Shown: positions 18,594 through 27,893 of the stretch, piece by piece
Position numbering within the stretch: position 1 is the stretch's first letter
Layout of the letters: every line of letters begins with the position of its first letter
NCBI RefSeq assembly: GCF_050563525.1
Contig: NZ_JBNXUN010000001.1
Coordinates: forward strand, 310,001 to 374,000
Direction of reading: 5' to 3'
Source of the DNA: Falsiroseomonas sp050563525
GTDB lineage: Bacteria > Pseudomonadota > Alphaproteobacteria > Acetobacterales > Acetobacteraceae
Length of the DNA stretch: 64,000 nt
Notes under the pieces: generated by a model
The model's database searches: none
What the model saw: the letters and a program-made list of their open reading frames with translations, nothing else
What the model was told of the DNA's origin: nothing
Program-made: the position numbers and the translations under genes

Positions 18594-19211
18594 CTAAGGT
18601 TGCGCGTAGAGCCAGGGCTGCGCCGCGCGCTGCTTCGCCTCGAAGCCATCGATCGCCGGCGCGTGCTGCAGGGTCTGCCCGATATCGTCGAGGCCGTTCA
18701 GCAGCAGGTGGCGGCGGAAGGGATCGACCTGGAAGGGAATTTCCTCGCCATTCGGCCGCACGACGACCTGACGTTCGAGATCGACCGTGAGGCGCGCATT
18801 GCCGCCCATGCGGGCGTCTTCCATCAACTGCTCGCATACCGCGCGCGGCAGGGCCACGGGAAGCACGCCGTTCTTGAAGCTGTTGGAGTGGAAGATGTCG
18901 GCGAAGTCGGGGGCGATGACGCAGCGGATGCCGAAGTCCAGCAGCGCCCAGGGCGCGTGTTCGCGGGAGGAGCCGCAGCCGAAATTGTCGAAGGCGATCA
19001 GGATCTCCGCGTGGCGGTAGGGCTCCTGGTTGAGGACGAAGTCCGGGTTCTCCGACCCGTCCTCCCGGTACCGCATGTTGGCGAACAGCGACTTGCCGAG
19101 GCCGGTGCGCGCGATGGTCTTCAGGAACCGCGCCGGGATGATCTTGTCCGTGTCGATGTTCGCCGCAGGCATCGGCGCCGCGACGCCGGTCAGCGTGGTG
19201 AAGGGCTGCAT
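18594..19211 (-). CDS. leuD: 3-isopropylmalate dehydratase small subunit
   Basis: Small (swivel-domain) subunit of isopropylmalate isomerase, working with LeuC. 205 residues. Conserved NIDTDKIIPARFLKTI near residue 20 and FGCGSSREHAPWALLDFGIR near residue 75 are the typical LeuD motifs, and APDFADIFHSNSFKNGVLPV follows. ATG 19211 gives MQPFTTLTG, the usual start, and lies one base after the leuC stop, so the two subunits are translationally coupled. Confidence 0.97.
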   Translation of the reverse strand: MQPFTTLTGVAAPMPAANIDTDKIIPARFLKTIARTGLGKSLFANMRYREDGSENPDFVLNQEPYRHAEILIAFDNFGCGSSREHAPWALLDFGIRCVIAPDFADIFHSNSFKNGVLPVALPRAVCEQLMEDARMGGNARLTVDLERQVVVRPNGEEIPFQVDPFRRHLLLNGLDDIGQTLQHAPAIDGFEAKQRAAQPWLYAQP

Positions 19212-19212
19212 C

Positions 19213-20637
<1,425 letters not shown>

Positions 20638-20679
20638 CGCTTCCCCCAATCTCAACACATCCGCCGCCTCCTCACCCAA

Positions 20680-20707
20680 CCCTCTCCCCCGCAGCCGGGG
20701 GAGAGGG
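20680..20707. repeat. Palindromic intergenic element, copy 1 (11-bp perfect stem)
   Basis: CCCTCTCCCCC (20680-20690), six-base loop GCAGCC, GGGGGAGAGGG (20697-20707). The identical arms occur again at 59814-59837 with a two-base loop, so this looks like a dispersed REP-type element. It lies between the rplS stop and the leuC start and may attenuate or stabilise the transcript. No T-run follows on the - strand. Confidence 0.7.
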
Positions 20708-20714
20708 CTTGAGG

Positions 20715-21101
20715 TCAGGCGGTGGCGGGCACTTCGCGCTTGTCGCGGGCGCGTTCCACGATGCGCGCCGCCTTGCCGGTCCGGCCGCGCAGGTAATACA
20801 GCTTCGCGCGCCGAACCTTGCCGCGGCGGACCACGACGATCTCGGCCACGTTCGGCGAGTACAGCGGGAAAATACGCTCCACGCCCTCACCGTAGGACAG
20901 CTTGCGAACGGTGAAGTTGCTGTTCAGGCCGCGGTTGCTGCGCGCGATGCAGACGCCCTCATAGGCCTGCACGCGAGTGCGCTCGCCTTCAACGACCTTC
21001 ACCATGACGCGGAGCGTGTCGCCCGCATCGAAGGCCGGAGTCGGGCGCTTCTCGGAGAGGCGCGCCTGCTGCGCGGCCTCGAACTGCTGGAGCAGATTCA
21101 T
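20715..21101 (-). CDS. rplS: 50S ribosomal protein L19
   Basis: Component of the large ribosomal subunit at the 30S-50S interface. 128 residues, slightly longer than the E. coli protein through its C-terminal tail. Core motifs FDAGDTLRVMVKVVEGERTR, VQAYEGVCIARSN and LYYLRGRTGKAARI are characteristic. ATG 21101 is preceded by GGAAGGA at a suitable distance. Last of the ffh-rpsP-rimM-trmD-rplS group, 26 bases after trmD. Confidence 0.97.
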   Translation of the reverse strand: MNLLQQFEAAQQARLSEKRPTPAFDAGDTLRVMVKVVEGERTRVQAYEGVCIARSNRGLNSNFTVRKLSYGEGVERIFPLYSPNVAEIVVVRRGKVRRAKLYYLRGRTGKAARIVERARDKREVPATA

Positions 21102-21127
21102 CTTATGGTCCTTCCAATCAAATGCAT

Positions 21128-21871
21128 CTAGGCGGCGGCCGGAGGGCCGTCCAGCCGCGCTGGCGTGGCCAGCTCGTTTCGAAGATGTTTGTCCCAGAGG
21201 TCGGGCCGCCGCATACGCGTCGCCGCCTCCGCCTCCGCGCGCCGCCAGCGCGCAACTTCCGCATGGTGCCCGGACAGCAGCACATCCGGCACGCGCCGCG
21301 CCTGCCATTCCGCAGGCCGCGTATAGTGCGGATATTCCAGCAGCCCCTCGGCGCCGTGGCTTTCCTCGGCCCCGCTCGCCACGCCGCCCATCACGCCCGG
21401 CAGCAGCCGGACGCAGGCATCGAGCAGCAGCAGCGCTGCGGGCTCGCCGCCCGACAGCACGAAATCCCCGGCGGAGACCTCCAGCATGCCGCGCGCCTCG
21501 ATCACTCGCTGGTCGACGCCTTCGTAGCGGCCGCACAGCAGCACCACGCCAGGTCCCGCCGACAGCTCCCGCACCAGTGCCTGGTCCAGCAGTCGCCCGC
21601 GGGGCGTCAGGTACACCAGCGGCGCGCCGGGGTTGCGCTCCTGCGCCGCGGCGCAGGCGGCATCCAGCACATCCGGCCGCATCACCATGCCCGCACCACC
21701 GCCAAACGGCGTATCGTCCACCGTCCGGTGCCGGTCCGTGGCGAAGCCGCGGATGTCCATGGCCTCCACCGCCCAGCGCTGGTCGCGCAGCGCCTTGCCT
21801 GCGAGGGACAAGCCGAGTGGCCCCGGGAACATCTCGGGGAACAGCGTCAGGACGGTCGCCTGCCAGGTCAT
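21128..21871 (-). CDS. trmD: tRNA (guanine-N1)-methyltransferase
   Basis: Methylates G37 next to the anticodon using S-adenosylmethionine, preventing frameshifting. 247 residues. SPOUT-class knot motifs are visible: DDTPFGGGAGMVMRPDV near residue 51, LLCGRYEGVDQRV, the SAM-binding FVLSGGEPAALLLLDA, and VPDVLLSGHHAEV. The ATG overlaps the rimM stop (ATGA), indicating coupling. Confidence 0.97.
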   Translation of the reverse strand: MTWQATVLTLFPEMFPGPLGLSLAGKALRDQRWAVEAMDIRGFATDRHRTVDDTPFGGGAGMVMRPDVLDAACAAAQERNPGAPLVYLTPRGRLLDQALVRELSAGPGVVLLCGRYEGVDQRVIEARGMLEVSAGDFVLSGGEPAALLLLDACVRLLPGVMGGVASGAEESHGAEGLLEYPHYTRPAEWQARRVPDVLLSGHHAEVARWRRAEAEAATRMRRPDLWDKHLRNELATPARLDGPPAAA

Positions 21872-22392
21872 GCCGCTTCTTCCCCAGGCTGGGGCGGCAC
21901 GATGATCTCGGCCGGAGGTGCGACGACGACGCGCCCGCCGGCAATGTCGACCACCGGCACGACCGCCCTGGTGAAGGGCAGAAGAAGCTCACCGGATGGA
22001 CCATCGACCACCAGGAACGGCCCGGCGCCATGATCCTCGACCGCACGCACCGTGCCAAGTTGCGCCCCATCCTCCCCGAAGGCCGGAAGGCCCTCGAGGT
22101 CGCACAGGAAGAACTCCTCCGGGTCCGCTGGCGGCGGCAGCCGGTCGCGCTCGGCGAACAGCTTGGTGCCGGTCAGCTTCGCCGCCTGGTCGCGGTCCGT
22201 CACGCCGTCGATCCGGGCGATGCCGTCCGGCAGCACCGTAACGACGAAGCGACTCACGCCGGCCTCATCCGTCAGCGGGCCGTAGCTGGCCATGGCCATC
22301 GGGTCCGCGGTGAAGGCGCGCAGGCGCACGAGGCCGCGCACGCCATGCGGCCGCCCGATCTCGCCCACGATCACCCGCTTCACCCGCGCCAC
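21868..22392 (-). CDS. rimM: Ribosome maturation factor RimM
   Basis: Assists maturation of the 30S head near S19 and helix 33 of 16S rRNA. 174 residues. N-terminal motif GEIGRPHGVRGLVRLRAF is typical, and the C-terminal PRC-barrel region carries GTVRAVEDHGAGPFLVV and LPFTRAVVPVVDIAGG. It begins 17 bases after rpsP and its TGA overlaps trmD. Confidence 0.96.
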   Translation of the reverse strand: MARVKRVIVGEIGRPHGVRGLVRLRAFTADPMAMASYGPLTDEAGVSRFVVTVLPDGIARIDGVTDRDQAAKLTGTKLFAERDRLPPPADPEEFFLCDLEGLPAFGEDGAQLGTVRAVEDHGAGPFLVVDGPSGELLLPFTRAVVPVVDIAGGRVVVAPPAEIIVPPQPGEEAA

Positions 22393-22409
22393 CCGTCAGC
22401 CTCCCTGGC

Positions 22410-22745
22410 TCAGCCCGCCGCGTTCGCGGCCGCGCGTTCCTGCGCCTTCTTCTTCGGCGCGGACTGCTTCGGCTGCTCCGGGAACACCGGCATCGGCGCC
22501 AGCCCGGCATGGCCGAGGAACTTCGCCACGCGGTCCGTCGGCAGCGCGCCGACCGACTTCCAGTAGACGATGCGCTCGGCGAACAGCCGCACGCGGTCGG
22601 CGTGGTCCGACGGCAGCATCGGGTTGTAGCTGCCCAGCTTCTCGATGAAGCGGCCGTCGCGCGGGCTGCGGCTGTCCGCCACCACGATGTGGTAGTACGG
22701 ACGCTTCTTGGCGCCGGCGCGGGCGAGGCGGATCTTGAGGCCCAT
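22410..22745 (-). CDS. rpsP: 30S ribosomal protein S16
   Basis: Small-subunit ribosomal protein. The 111 residues begin MGLKIRLARAGAKKRPYYHI and include SRSPRDGRFIEKLGSYNP and ALPTDRVAKFLGHAGL. The alanine/lysine-rich tail is longer than in E. coli, as in other alphaproteobacteria. ATG 22745 is chosen over an in-frame codon 15 residues upstream because AGGAGAAGG precedes it and all family members start at MxxKIRL. 22 bases after ffh. Confidence 0.97.
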   Translation of the reverse strand: MGLKIRLARAGAKKRPYYHIVVADSRSPRDGRFIEKLGSYNPMLPSDHADRVRLFAERIVYWKSVGALPTDRVAKFLGHAGLAPMPVFPEQPKQSAPKKKAQERAAANAAG

Positions 22746-22767
22746 GAGGGTTACCTTCTCCTGATCT

Positions 22768-24153
22768 TCAAAAGGGTCGTTTGTTGCCAAGGCCCGGCAT
22801 GAGGGAGGCGAGACCGCCGCGCATCATCCCCTTCTGGCCCATCTTGTTCATCCGCTTCATCATGTCCGACATGTCGTCGAACTGCTTCAGCAGTCGATTC
22901 ACTTCCTGCACCGTGGTGCCGGATCCCGTGGCGATGCGCTTCTTCCGCGATGCCTTAATGAGCTCCGGCTTGCGCCGTTCCTTCATCGTCATCGAGGAAA
23001 TGATCGCCGCCTGGCGCTTCAGCATGGACTGGTCGAGATTGGCGTTCTCGATCTGCGCCTTCATCTTGCCGATGCCCGGCAGCATGCCGAGGATGCCGGA
23101 CAGCGAGCCCATCTTGCCGATCTGCTTGATCTGCTGCGCGTAGTCCTCGAGGTCGAACGACCCCTTCTGCATCTTCTTCGCAAGCTTCTCGGCTTCCGCC
23201 TGGTCGATCGTCTCCGCCGCCCGCTCGACGAGGGAGACGATGTCGCCCATGCCAAGGATGCGGTTGGCGATGCGATCGGGGTGGAAATCCTCCAGCGCAT
23301 CCAGCTTCTCGCCGGCACCGAGGAGCTTGATCGGCGCGCCCGTTACCGCCCGCATGGACAGCGCCGCGCCACCGCGCGCATCGCCATCGACGCGCGTCAT
23401 GACGATGCCGGTGACGCCGACCTGTTCATTGAATGCCCGCGCCGTCTGCACCGCGTCCTGGCCGGTCATCGCATCGACCACCAGCAGCGTCTCGTGCGGC
23501 TTGGCAAACGCCTTCACCGCGGCGACCTCGGCCATCAATTCCGCGTCGATGGAAAGCCGGCCGGCGGTGTCGAGGATCACCACGTCGTACAGTTCGCGCC
23601 GCGCGACATCCATGGCGCGCGCCGCGATCTCCAGCGGCTTCTGGCCGGCGACGATCGGCAGGCACGTCACCTCGGCGCGGTCCGCCAATTGCTGCAACTG
23701 CAACTGCGCCGCCGGGCGGTGCACGTCGAGCGAGGCGAGCAGCACTTTCTTGCGCTCGCGGGTGCGCAGCCGCAGCGCGATCTTGCCAGAGGTCGTGGTC
23801 TTGCCCGAGCCCTGCAGACCCACCATCAGGATCGGCAGCGGCGACGGCGCGTTGAGGTCGATGCCTCGCTTGCCGTCATCGCCCTCGCCACCGCCCAGCG
23901 CTTCCACGAGCGCGTCGTTGACGATCTTGATGACCTGCTGCGCCGGGGAAACGCTGCGGATGACCTCCTGCCCCACGGCGCGGTCGCGCACGCGGTTCAC
24001 CAGGTCCTTCACCACGGGCAGCGCGACATCGGCCTCCAGCAGCGCGATGCGGACTTCCCGCAGCGCCTCCTGGACATCGGCATCGGACAGCGCGCCACGG
24101 CGGCGCAGCTTGTCGAACACCCCTGTCAGCCTGTTGCCCAGCGCCTCGAACAT
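22768..24153 (-). CDS. ffh: Signal recognition particle protein Ffh
   Basis: SRP54 GTPase that binds signal peptides and 4.5S RNA and targets ribosomes to FtsY and SecYEG. 461 residues: N-domain (residues 1-90), G-domain with P-loop GLQGSGKTTTSGKIA, DVHRPAAQLQLQQLA, DTAGRLSID and TRVDGDARGGAALS, and a methionine-rich M-domain ending in MNKMGQKGMMRGG. Full length, with no missing motif. First gene of the SRP/ribosome/tRNA-modification group on the - strand. Confidence 0.98.
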   Translation of the reverse strand: MFEALGNRLTGVFDKLRRRGALSDADVQEALREVRIALLEADVALPVVKDLVNRVRDRAVGQEVIRSVSPAQQVIKIVNDALVEALGGGEGDDGKRGIDLNAPSPLPILMVGLQGSGKTTTSGKIALRLRTRERKKVLLASLDVHRPAAQLQLQQLADRAEVTCLPIVAGQKPLEIAARAMDVARRELYDVVILDTAGRLSIDAELMAEVAAVKAFAKPHETLLVVDAMTGQDAVQTARAFNEQVGVTGIVMTRVDGDARGGAALSMRAVTGAPIKLLGAGEKLDALEDFHPDRIANRILGMGDIVSLVERAAETIDQAEAEKLAKKMQKGSFDLEDYAQQIKQIGKMGSLSGILGMLPGIGKMKAQIENANLDQSMLKRQAAIISSMTMKERRKPELIKASRKKRIATGSGTTVQEVNRLLKQFDDMSDMMKRMNKMGQKGMMRGGLASLMPGLGNKRPF

Positions 24154-24348
24154 CGTGGCGGATGCACCCCTTTAAGCCGTTGCGGCGCCCCCAAACGAAA
24201 TCGCGCCGCTGCGCGAGTCTTCGCGGAGCGGCGGAGCCGACCCACCCGTGGTGGGGCGACCAATTGTCGGGGGGTACCCGATGCGTCGGTTCCTACCCCC
24301 GGCAGGGCGTTCCGGTCAAGCCGGCCGGCGGCCAATGACGACAAGGTT

Positions 24349-25158
24349 CTACCAGGCATCCGGCAGCGGGCTCGCCGCCGCCTCCGCCGTATTCCAGCAG
24401 GCCGAACAATGCGCCAACTCCACCTCCAGCCCCGAGTCGGCCAGCGCGTCCAGGACCTCCGCCATCGTGTATTCGCGGACATGATGGTGCGAGCTTTCGC
24501 CGGGGCCGAAGCCGGCGCCAAGGATGGGCTGCGGGTTGCGATCCTCCAGCAGGCGACCGCGGGCCGATTGCCGCAGGAAGTTCGGCGTCGTCACATACAG
24601 GAACCGGCCCGGCCGGAGGGTGCCCCCCAGCGCACCAAACAAGTTGGCGGGGTTCACCACCAGGTGCTCCAGCACCTCGCACAGCATGACGAGGTCCAGA
24701 CCCTCCAGCGCCGTGTCCGGAACAGGCAGCGTGCTGGCGGCCCGCCGATCCACCAGTTCCAGGTCGAGTTGCACCTGGCGTTCGACCACGCCCTTCAACT
24801 GCGGGTGGTGGAACAGGCACAGCGATGTCAGGCGGAGGCCCGGGACGGCAGCGTGGTACAGCATCGGCGTGATGGAGGCGCCGATCTCCAGCACCCGGCA
24901 ACCAGGCCAGCCGGGCGTGTCCCGCAGCAGGGTCCTGATGGCGCGCAGCGCCTCCGCGAACCGCAGGCGGTGGAAGGCCGCATAGTCCGTCTAGTCCTGC
25001 CGAGGGCCACCTGCGCCCCCGCCCCAGCCTCGAAGGCGGCCGACCGCGCGAGCAGTCCGGCATCGGCCGCCAGTCGCGCGGGCAAGGCAGGGGTAAAAGG
25101 CGGCGGCAGGGACCGGTTCGGTGGCCGGGAAGAAGCGGTTGCGCAGGGCGGCCAGCAT
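24349..25158 (-). pseudogene. Class I SAM-dependent methyltransferase, reading frame disrupted
   Basis: The C-terminal part in one frame (24349-24990) carries motif I as VLEIGASITPML, the later motif VMLCEVLEHLVVNPANLF and TTPNFLRQSARG, clear methyltransferase sequence. The same frame has a TAG at 24991-24993 just upstream, and the only start after it (GTG 24894) would cut motif I. Upstream, MLAALRNRFFPATEPV begins at 25158 in that frame. The intervening stretch reads sensibly only in the +1 frame (ARLAADAGLLARSAAFEAG), returning to the first frame at TDYAAFHRLRFAEAL. That implies one extra and one missing base about 95 bases apart. Either a recent pseudogene or sequencing error. Substrate unknown. 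Confidence 0.7.
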
Positions 25159-25200
25159 CGAGTCTCTGCCAGCCTCCCTCAGCACCACCAGGGCCGGCGC

Positions 25201-25725
25201 CTATTTCGGCGCCAGCACCATGATCATCTGCCGGTTTTCCAGGCGCGGCATGGATTCCACCTTCGTGGCCTCCGCCAGCTCCGTCCGGATCCGGTCCAGC
25301 ACGCGCAGGCCCAGATCCTGGTGCGCCATCTCGCGTCCACGGAAGCGAAGGGTTACCTTCACCTTGTCGCCTTCGGAGATGAACTCCTTCATCTGGCGCA
25401 TCTTCACGCCGTAATCATGGTCGTCGATGTTCGGACGAACCTTGATTTCCTTCAGCTCGACGACCTTCTGCCGCTTGCGCGCCTCGTTGGCCTTCTTCTG
25501 CTGCTCATACTTATACTTGCCGTAGTCCAGGATCTTGCAGACCGGTGGCACGGCATTCGGGCTGATCTCGAGCAGATCGAGGCCGACTTCATAGGCCCGC
25601 AGCAAAGCGTCGCGCGCAGACATCACTCCAATCATCTCGCCGTCCTGATCGATCAGGCGGACCTGGGGTACTCGGATGTCTTCGTTGACCCGCGGGCCGT
25701 CGCGCGTCGGCAACTGGGCGGGCAT
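25201..25725 (-). CDS. infC: Translation initiation factor IF-3
   Basis: Binds the 30S subunit, blocks premature 50S joining and checks the start codon. 174 residues. N-domain GPRVNEDIRVPQVRLIDQDG and ISPNAVPPVCKILDYGKYKYE, a lysine-rich linker, then C-domain KEIKVRPNIDDHDYGVKMRQ and VTLRFRGREMAHQDLG. ATG 25725 gives an N-terminal extension of 15 residues before the core; GAGG precedes it. No unusual AUU-type start is required. It follows thrS by 85 bases in the usual thrS-infC order. Confidence 0.96.
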   Translation of the reverse strand: MPAQLPTRDGPRVNEDIRVPQVRLIDQDGEMIGVMSARDALLRAYEVGLDLLEISPNAVPPVCKILDYGKYKYEQQKKANEARKRQKVVELKEIKVRPNIDDHDYGVKMRQMKEFISEGDKVKVTLRFRGREMAHQDLGLRVLDRIRTELAEATKVESMPRLENRQMIMVLAPK

Positions 25726-25810
25726 CGGACCTCGGGCTATAGTGCTCTCCTGTCGTTGTTCAAGTCGAATCTGCCCTGTTATGGCGATGCGGTCCTGCGG
25801 AAGCAAGCCG

Positions 25811-27748
25811 CTACGGGGTGACCAAATCGGGGGGGACCGCTTCCGCGACCAGGCGGGCGACCGCCTCCGAAAGTGGTAGCGTCTCCTGTTCCCGCCCAGG
25901 TAGGCGCCGCAGAACCAGTTGGCCCTCCTCCGCCTCCCGCCGCCCGACCACCGCCAATACCGGCACGCGCTGCGCGATGTGGTCCGGCACCTTGCGGTTG
26001 ATCTTCTCGTTCCGCAGATCCAGTTCCACGCGAATGCCGGCCTTGGCGAGGTCTGCCGCCACCTTGCGGGCATACTCGTCGGCATCCGAGACGATGGTCG
26101 CCACCACCACCTGCACCGGCGCCAGCCACAGCGGGAAACGTCCGGCATACTGCTCGATCAGGATGCCGATGAAGCGCTCGAAGCTGCCCAGCACCGCCCG
26201 GTGGAGCATCACGGGCCGCTTTCGACTGCCATCCTCCGCCACGTATTCCGCGCCCAGTCGCTCCGGCAGCACGAAGTCGGTCTGCAAGGTGCCGCACTGC
26301 CAGTCGCGGCCGATGGCATCGCGCAGCACGAATTCCAGCTTCGGGCCGTAGAAGGCGCCCTCCCCCGGATTCAACTCGTACGATACGCCCGCCGCCTCGC
26401 AGCCGCGCCGCAGCGCATCCTCCGCCTGGTCCCATACGGCGTCGCTGCCGGCCCGCTCCGCCGGGCGGTCCGAGAACTTCACACGGAAGCTCTCGAAGCC
26501 CAGGTCGCGGTAGACTGCGGTCAGCAGGGCCACGAAGCGCACCGTCTCATCGGCGATCTGCGCCTCGGTACAGAAGATGTGGGCATCGTCCTGCGTGAAG
26601 GCGCGCACCCGCATGATGCCGTGCAGCGCGCCTGAGGGCTCGTAGCGGTGGCAGGCACCGAACTCCGCCATCCGCCACGGCAATTCGCGGTAGGACCGCA
26701 GGCCCTGGTTGAAGATCAGCACATGGCAGGGGCAGTTCATCGGCTTCAGCGCAAGTGCGCGATGCGCCTCGTCCTGGTCCTCCACCGTCGCCATGAACAT
26801 GTTCTTGCGGTAGTTCTCCCAATGGCCGCTGGCTTCCCACAGCTTGCGGTCCAGCACCTGCGGGGTGCGCACCTCCTGGTAGTCCGCCGCATCCAGGCGG
26901 CGGCGCATGTAGTCCTCCACCGTGCGGTACAGCTTCCAGCCCTTCGGATGCCAGAACACGCTGCCGGTCGCTTCCTCCTGCACGTGGAACAGGTTCATCT
27001 CGCGGCCGATGCGCCGGTGGTCGCGCTTCTCGGCTTCCTCGATCTGCAGCAGGTGTGCGTCCAACTCCTTCTGGTCGCGCCAGGCGGTGCCGTAGATGCG
27101 GCTCAGCACGGGATTGTCCGACTTGCCGCGCCAGTACGCCCCGGCCACCTTCATCAGCTTGAAGGCGGTGCCGACATCGCCGGTGCCGCGCATGTGCGGC
27201 CCGCGGCACAGGTCGATCCACTCGCCCTGGCTGTACAGGCTGATCTCGACGTCTTCCGGCAGGTCCTGGATCAGCTCGACCTTGAACGCCTCGCCCTTCT
27301 TCTCGAACAGCGAAATGGCATCGTGGCGGGACACGACGCTGCGCCGGAACGGCGCGTTGCGGGCGATGATCTCCCGCATCTTCGCCTCGATCGCGGCAAA
27401 GTCGTCCACGCCGAAGGGCTGGTTGCGGAAGAAGTCGTAGTAGAACCCGTTCTCGATGGTCGGGCCGATGGTGACCTGGGTGCCCGGGAACAGCGCCTGC
27501 ACGGCTTCCGCCAGCACATGCGCCGTATCGTGGCGGATCATCTCCAGCGCCTCGGGGTCCCGGCGGGTGATGAAGCGCAGGCTGGCGTCTTCCGAAATCT
27601 CGTCCGACAGGTCGCGCAGGCGGCCATCCACCTGCATGGCGAGCGCGGCCTTGGCCAGGCCCGGCCCGATGCTGGCGGCGACCGTCGTGCCGGTGACGGG
27701 CCCGGCGAAGTCGCGGACGGAACCGTCTGGCAGGGTGATCGCGGGCAT
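25811..27748 (-). CDS. thrS: Threonine--tRNA ligase
   Basis: Charges tRNA-Thr. 645 residues: TGS domain (PDGSVRDFAGPVTGTTVAAS), the editing domain with HDTAHVLAEAVQALFPG and the DLCRGPHMRGTG segment, class II catalytic core with the zinc ligands in KPMNCPCHVLIFNQG and the conserved histidines, motif 2 GACHRYEPSGALHGIMRVR, motif 3 MLHRAVLGSFERFIGI, and a C-terminal anticodon-binding domain. ATG 27748 is at the start of the TGS domain; an 18-residue upstream extension is not family sequence. Divergent from the NYN gene across 145 bases. Confidence 0.97.
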   Translation of the reverse strand: MPAITLPDGSVRDFAGPVTGTTVAASIGPGLAKAALAMQVDGRLRDLSDEISEDASLRFITRRDPEALEMIRHDTAHVLAEAVQALFPGTQVTIGPTIENGFYYDFFRNQPFGVDDFAAIEAKMREIIARNAPFRRSVVSRHDAISLFEKKGEAFKVELIQDLPEDVEISLYSQGEWIDLCRGPHMRGTGDVGTAFKLMKVAGAYWRGKSDNPVLSRIYGTAWRDQKELDAHLLQIEEAEKRDHRRIGREMNLFHVQEEATGSVFWHPKGWKLYRTVEDYMRRRLDAADYQEVRTPQVLDRKLWEASGHWENYRKNMFMATVEDQDEAHRALALKPMNCPCHVLIFNQGLRSYRELPWRMAEFGACHRYEPSGALHGIMRVRAFTQDDAHIFCTEAQIADETVRFVALLTAVYRDLGFESFRVKFSDRPAERAGSDAVWDQAEDALRRGCEAAGVSYELNPGEGAFYGPKLEFVLRDAIGRDWQCGTLQTDFVLPERLGAEYVAEDGSRKRPVMLHRAVLGSFERFIGILIEQYAGRFPLWLAPVQVVVATIVSDADEYARKVAADLAKAGIRVELDLRNEKINRKVPDHIAQRVPVLAVVGRREAEEGQLVLRRLPGREQETLPLSEAVARLVAEAVPPDLVTP

Positions 27749-27893
27749 CGGGATACAGGGCTCCTGGGCTGTGCTAAGGGGGGCGGACCATGGCCAGCCC
27801 ACTGCGCCCGCGTCAAGCCGGCGCGGCGGCCTGGGTGGCCTCGCGTGACATTTCTGCCGTCACTACCCGTCGTTACTACCTGATGGATCACTC

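Noticed and set aside
24154..24348. Gap between ffh and the methyltransferase searched for 4.5S RNA
   Set aside because: No convincing GGAA-type SRP hairpin with conserved loop was found.
25726..25810. thrS-infC gap inspected for an infC internal promoter or autoregulatory operator
   Set aside because: CACTATAG is present but no supported -35 or operator-like hairpin.
23281..25821. Long + strand frame (846 codons) crossing ffh, the methyltransferase and infC
   Set aside because: Runs antisense through three recognised genes and gives low-complexity Arg/His-rich sequence.
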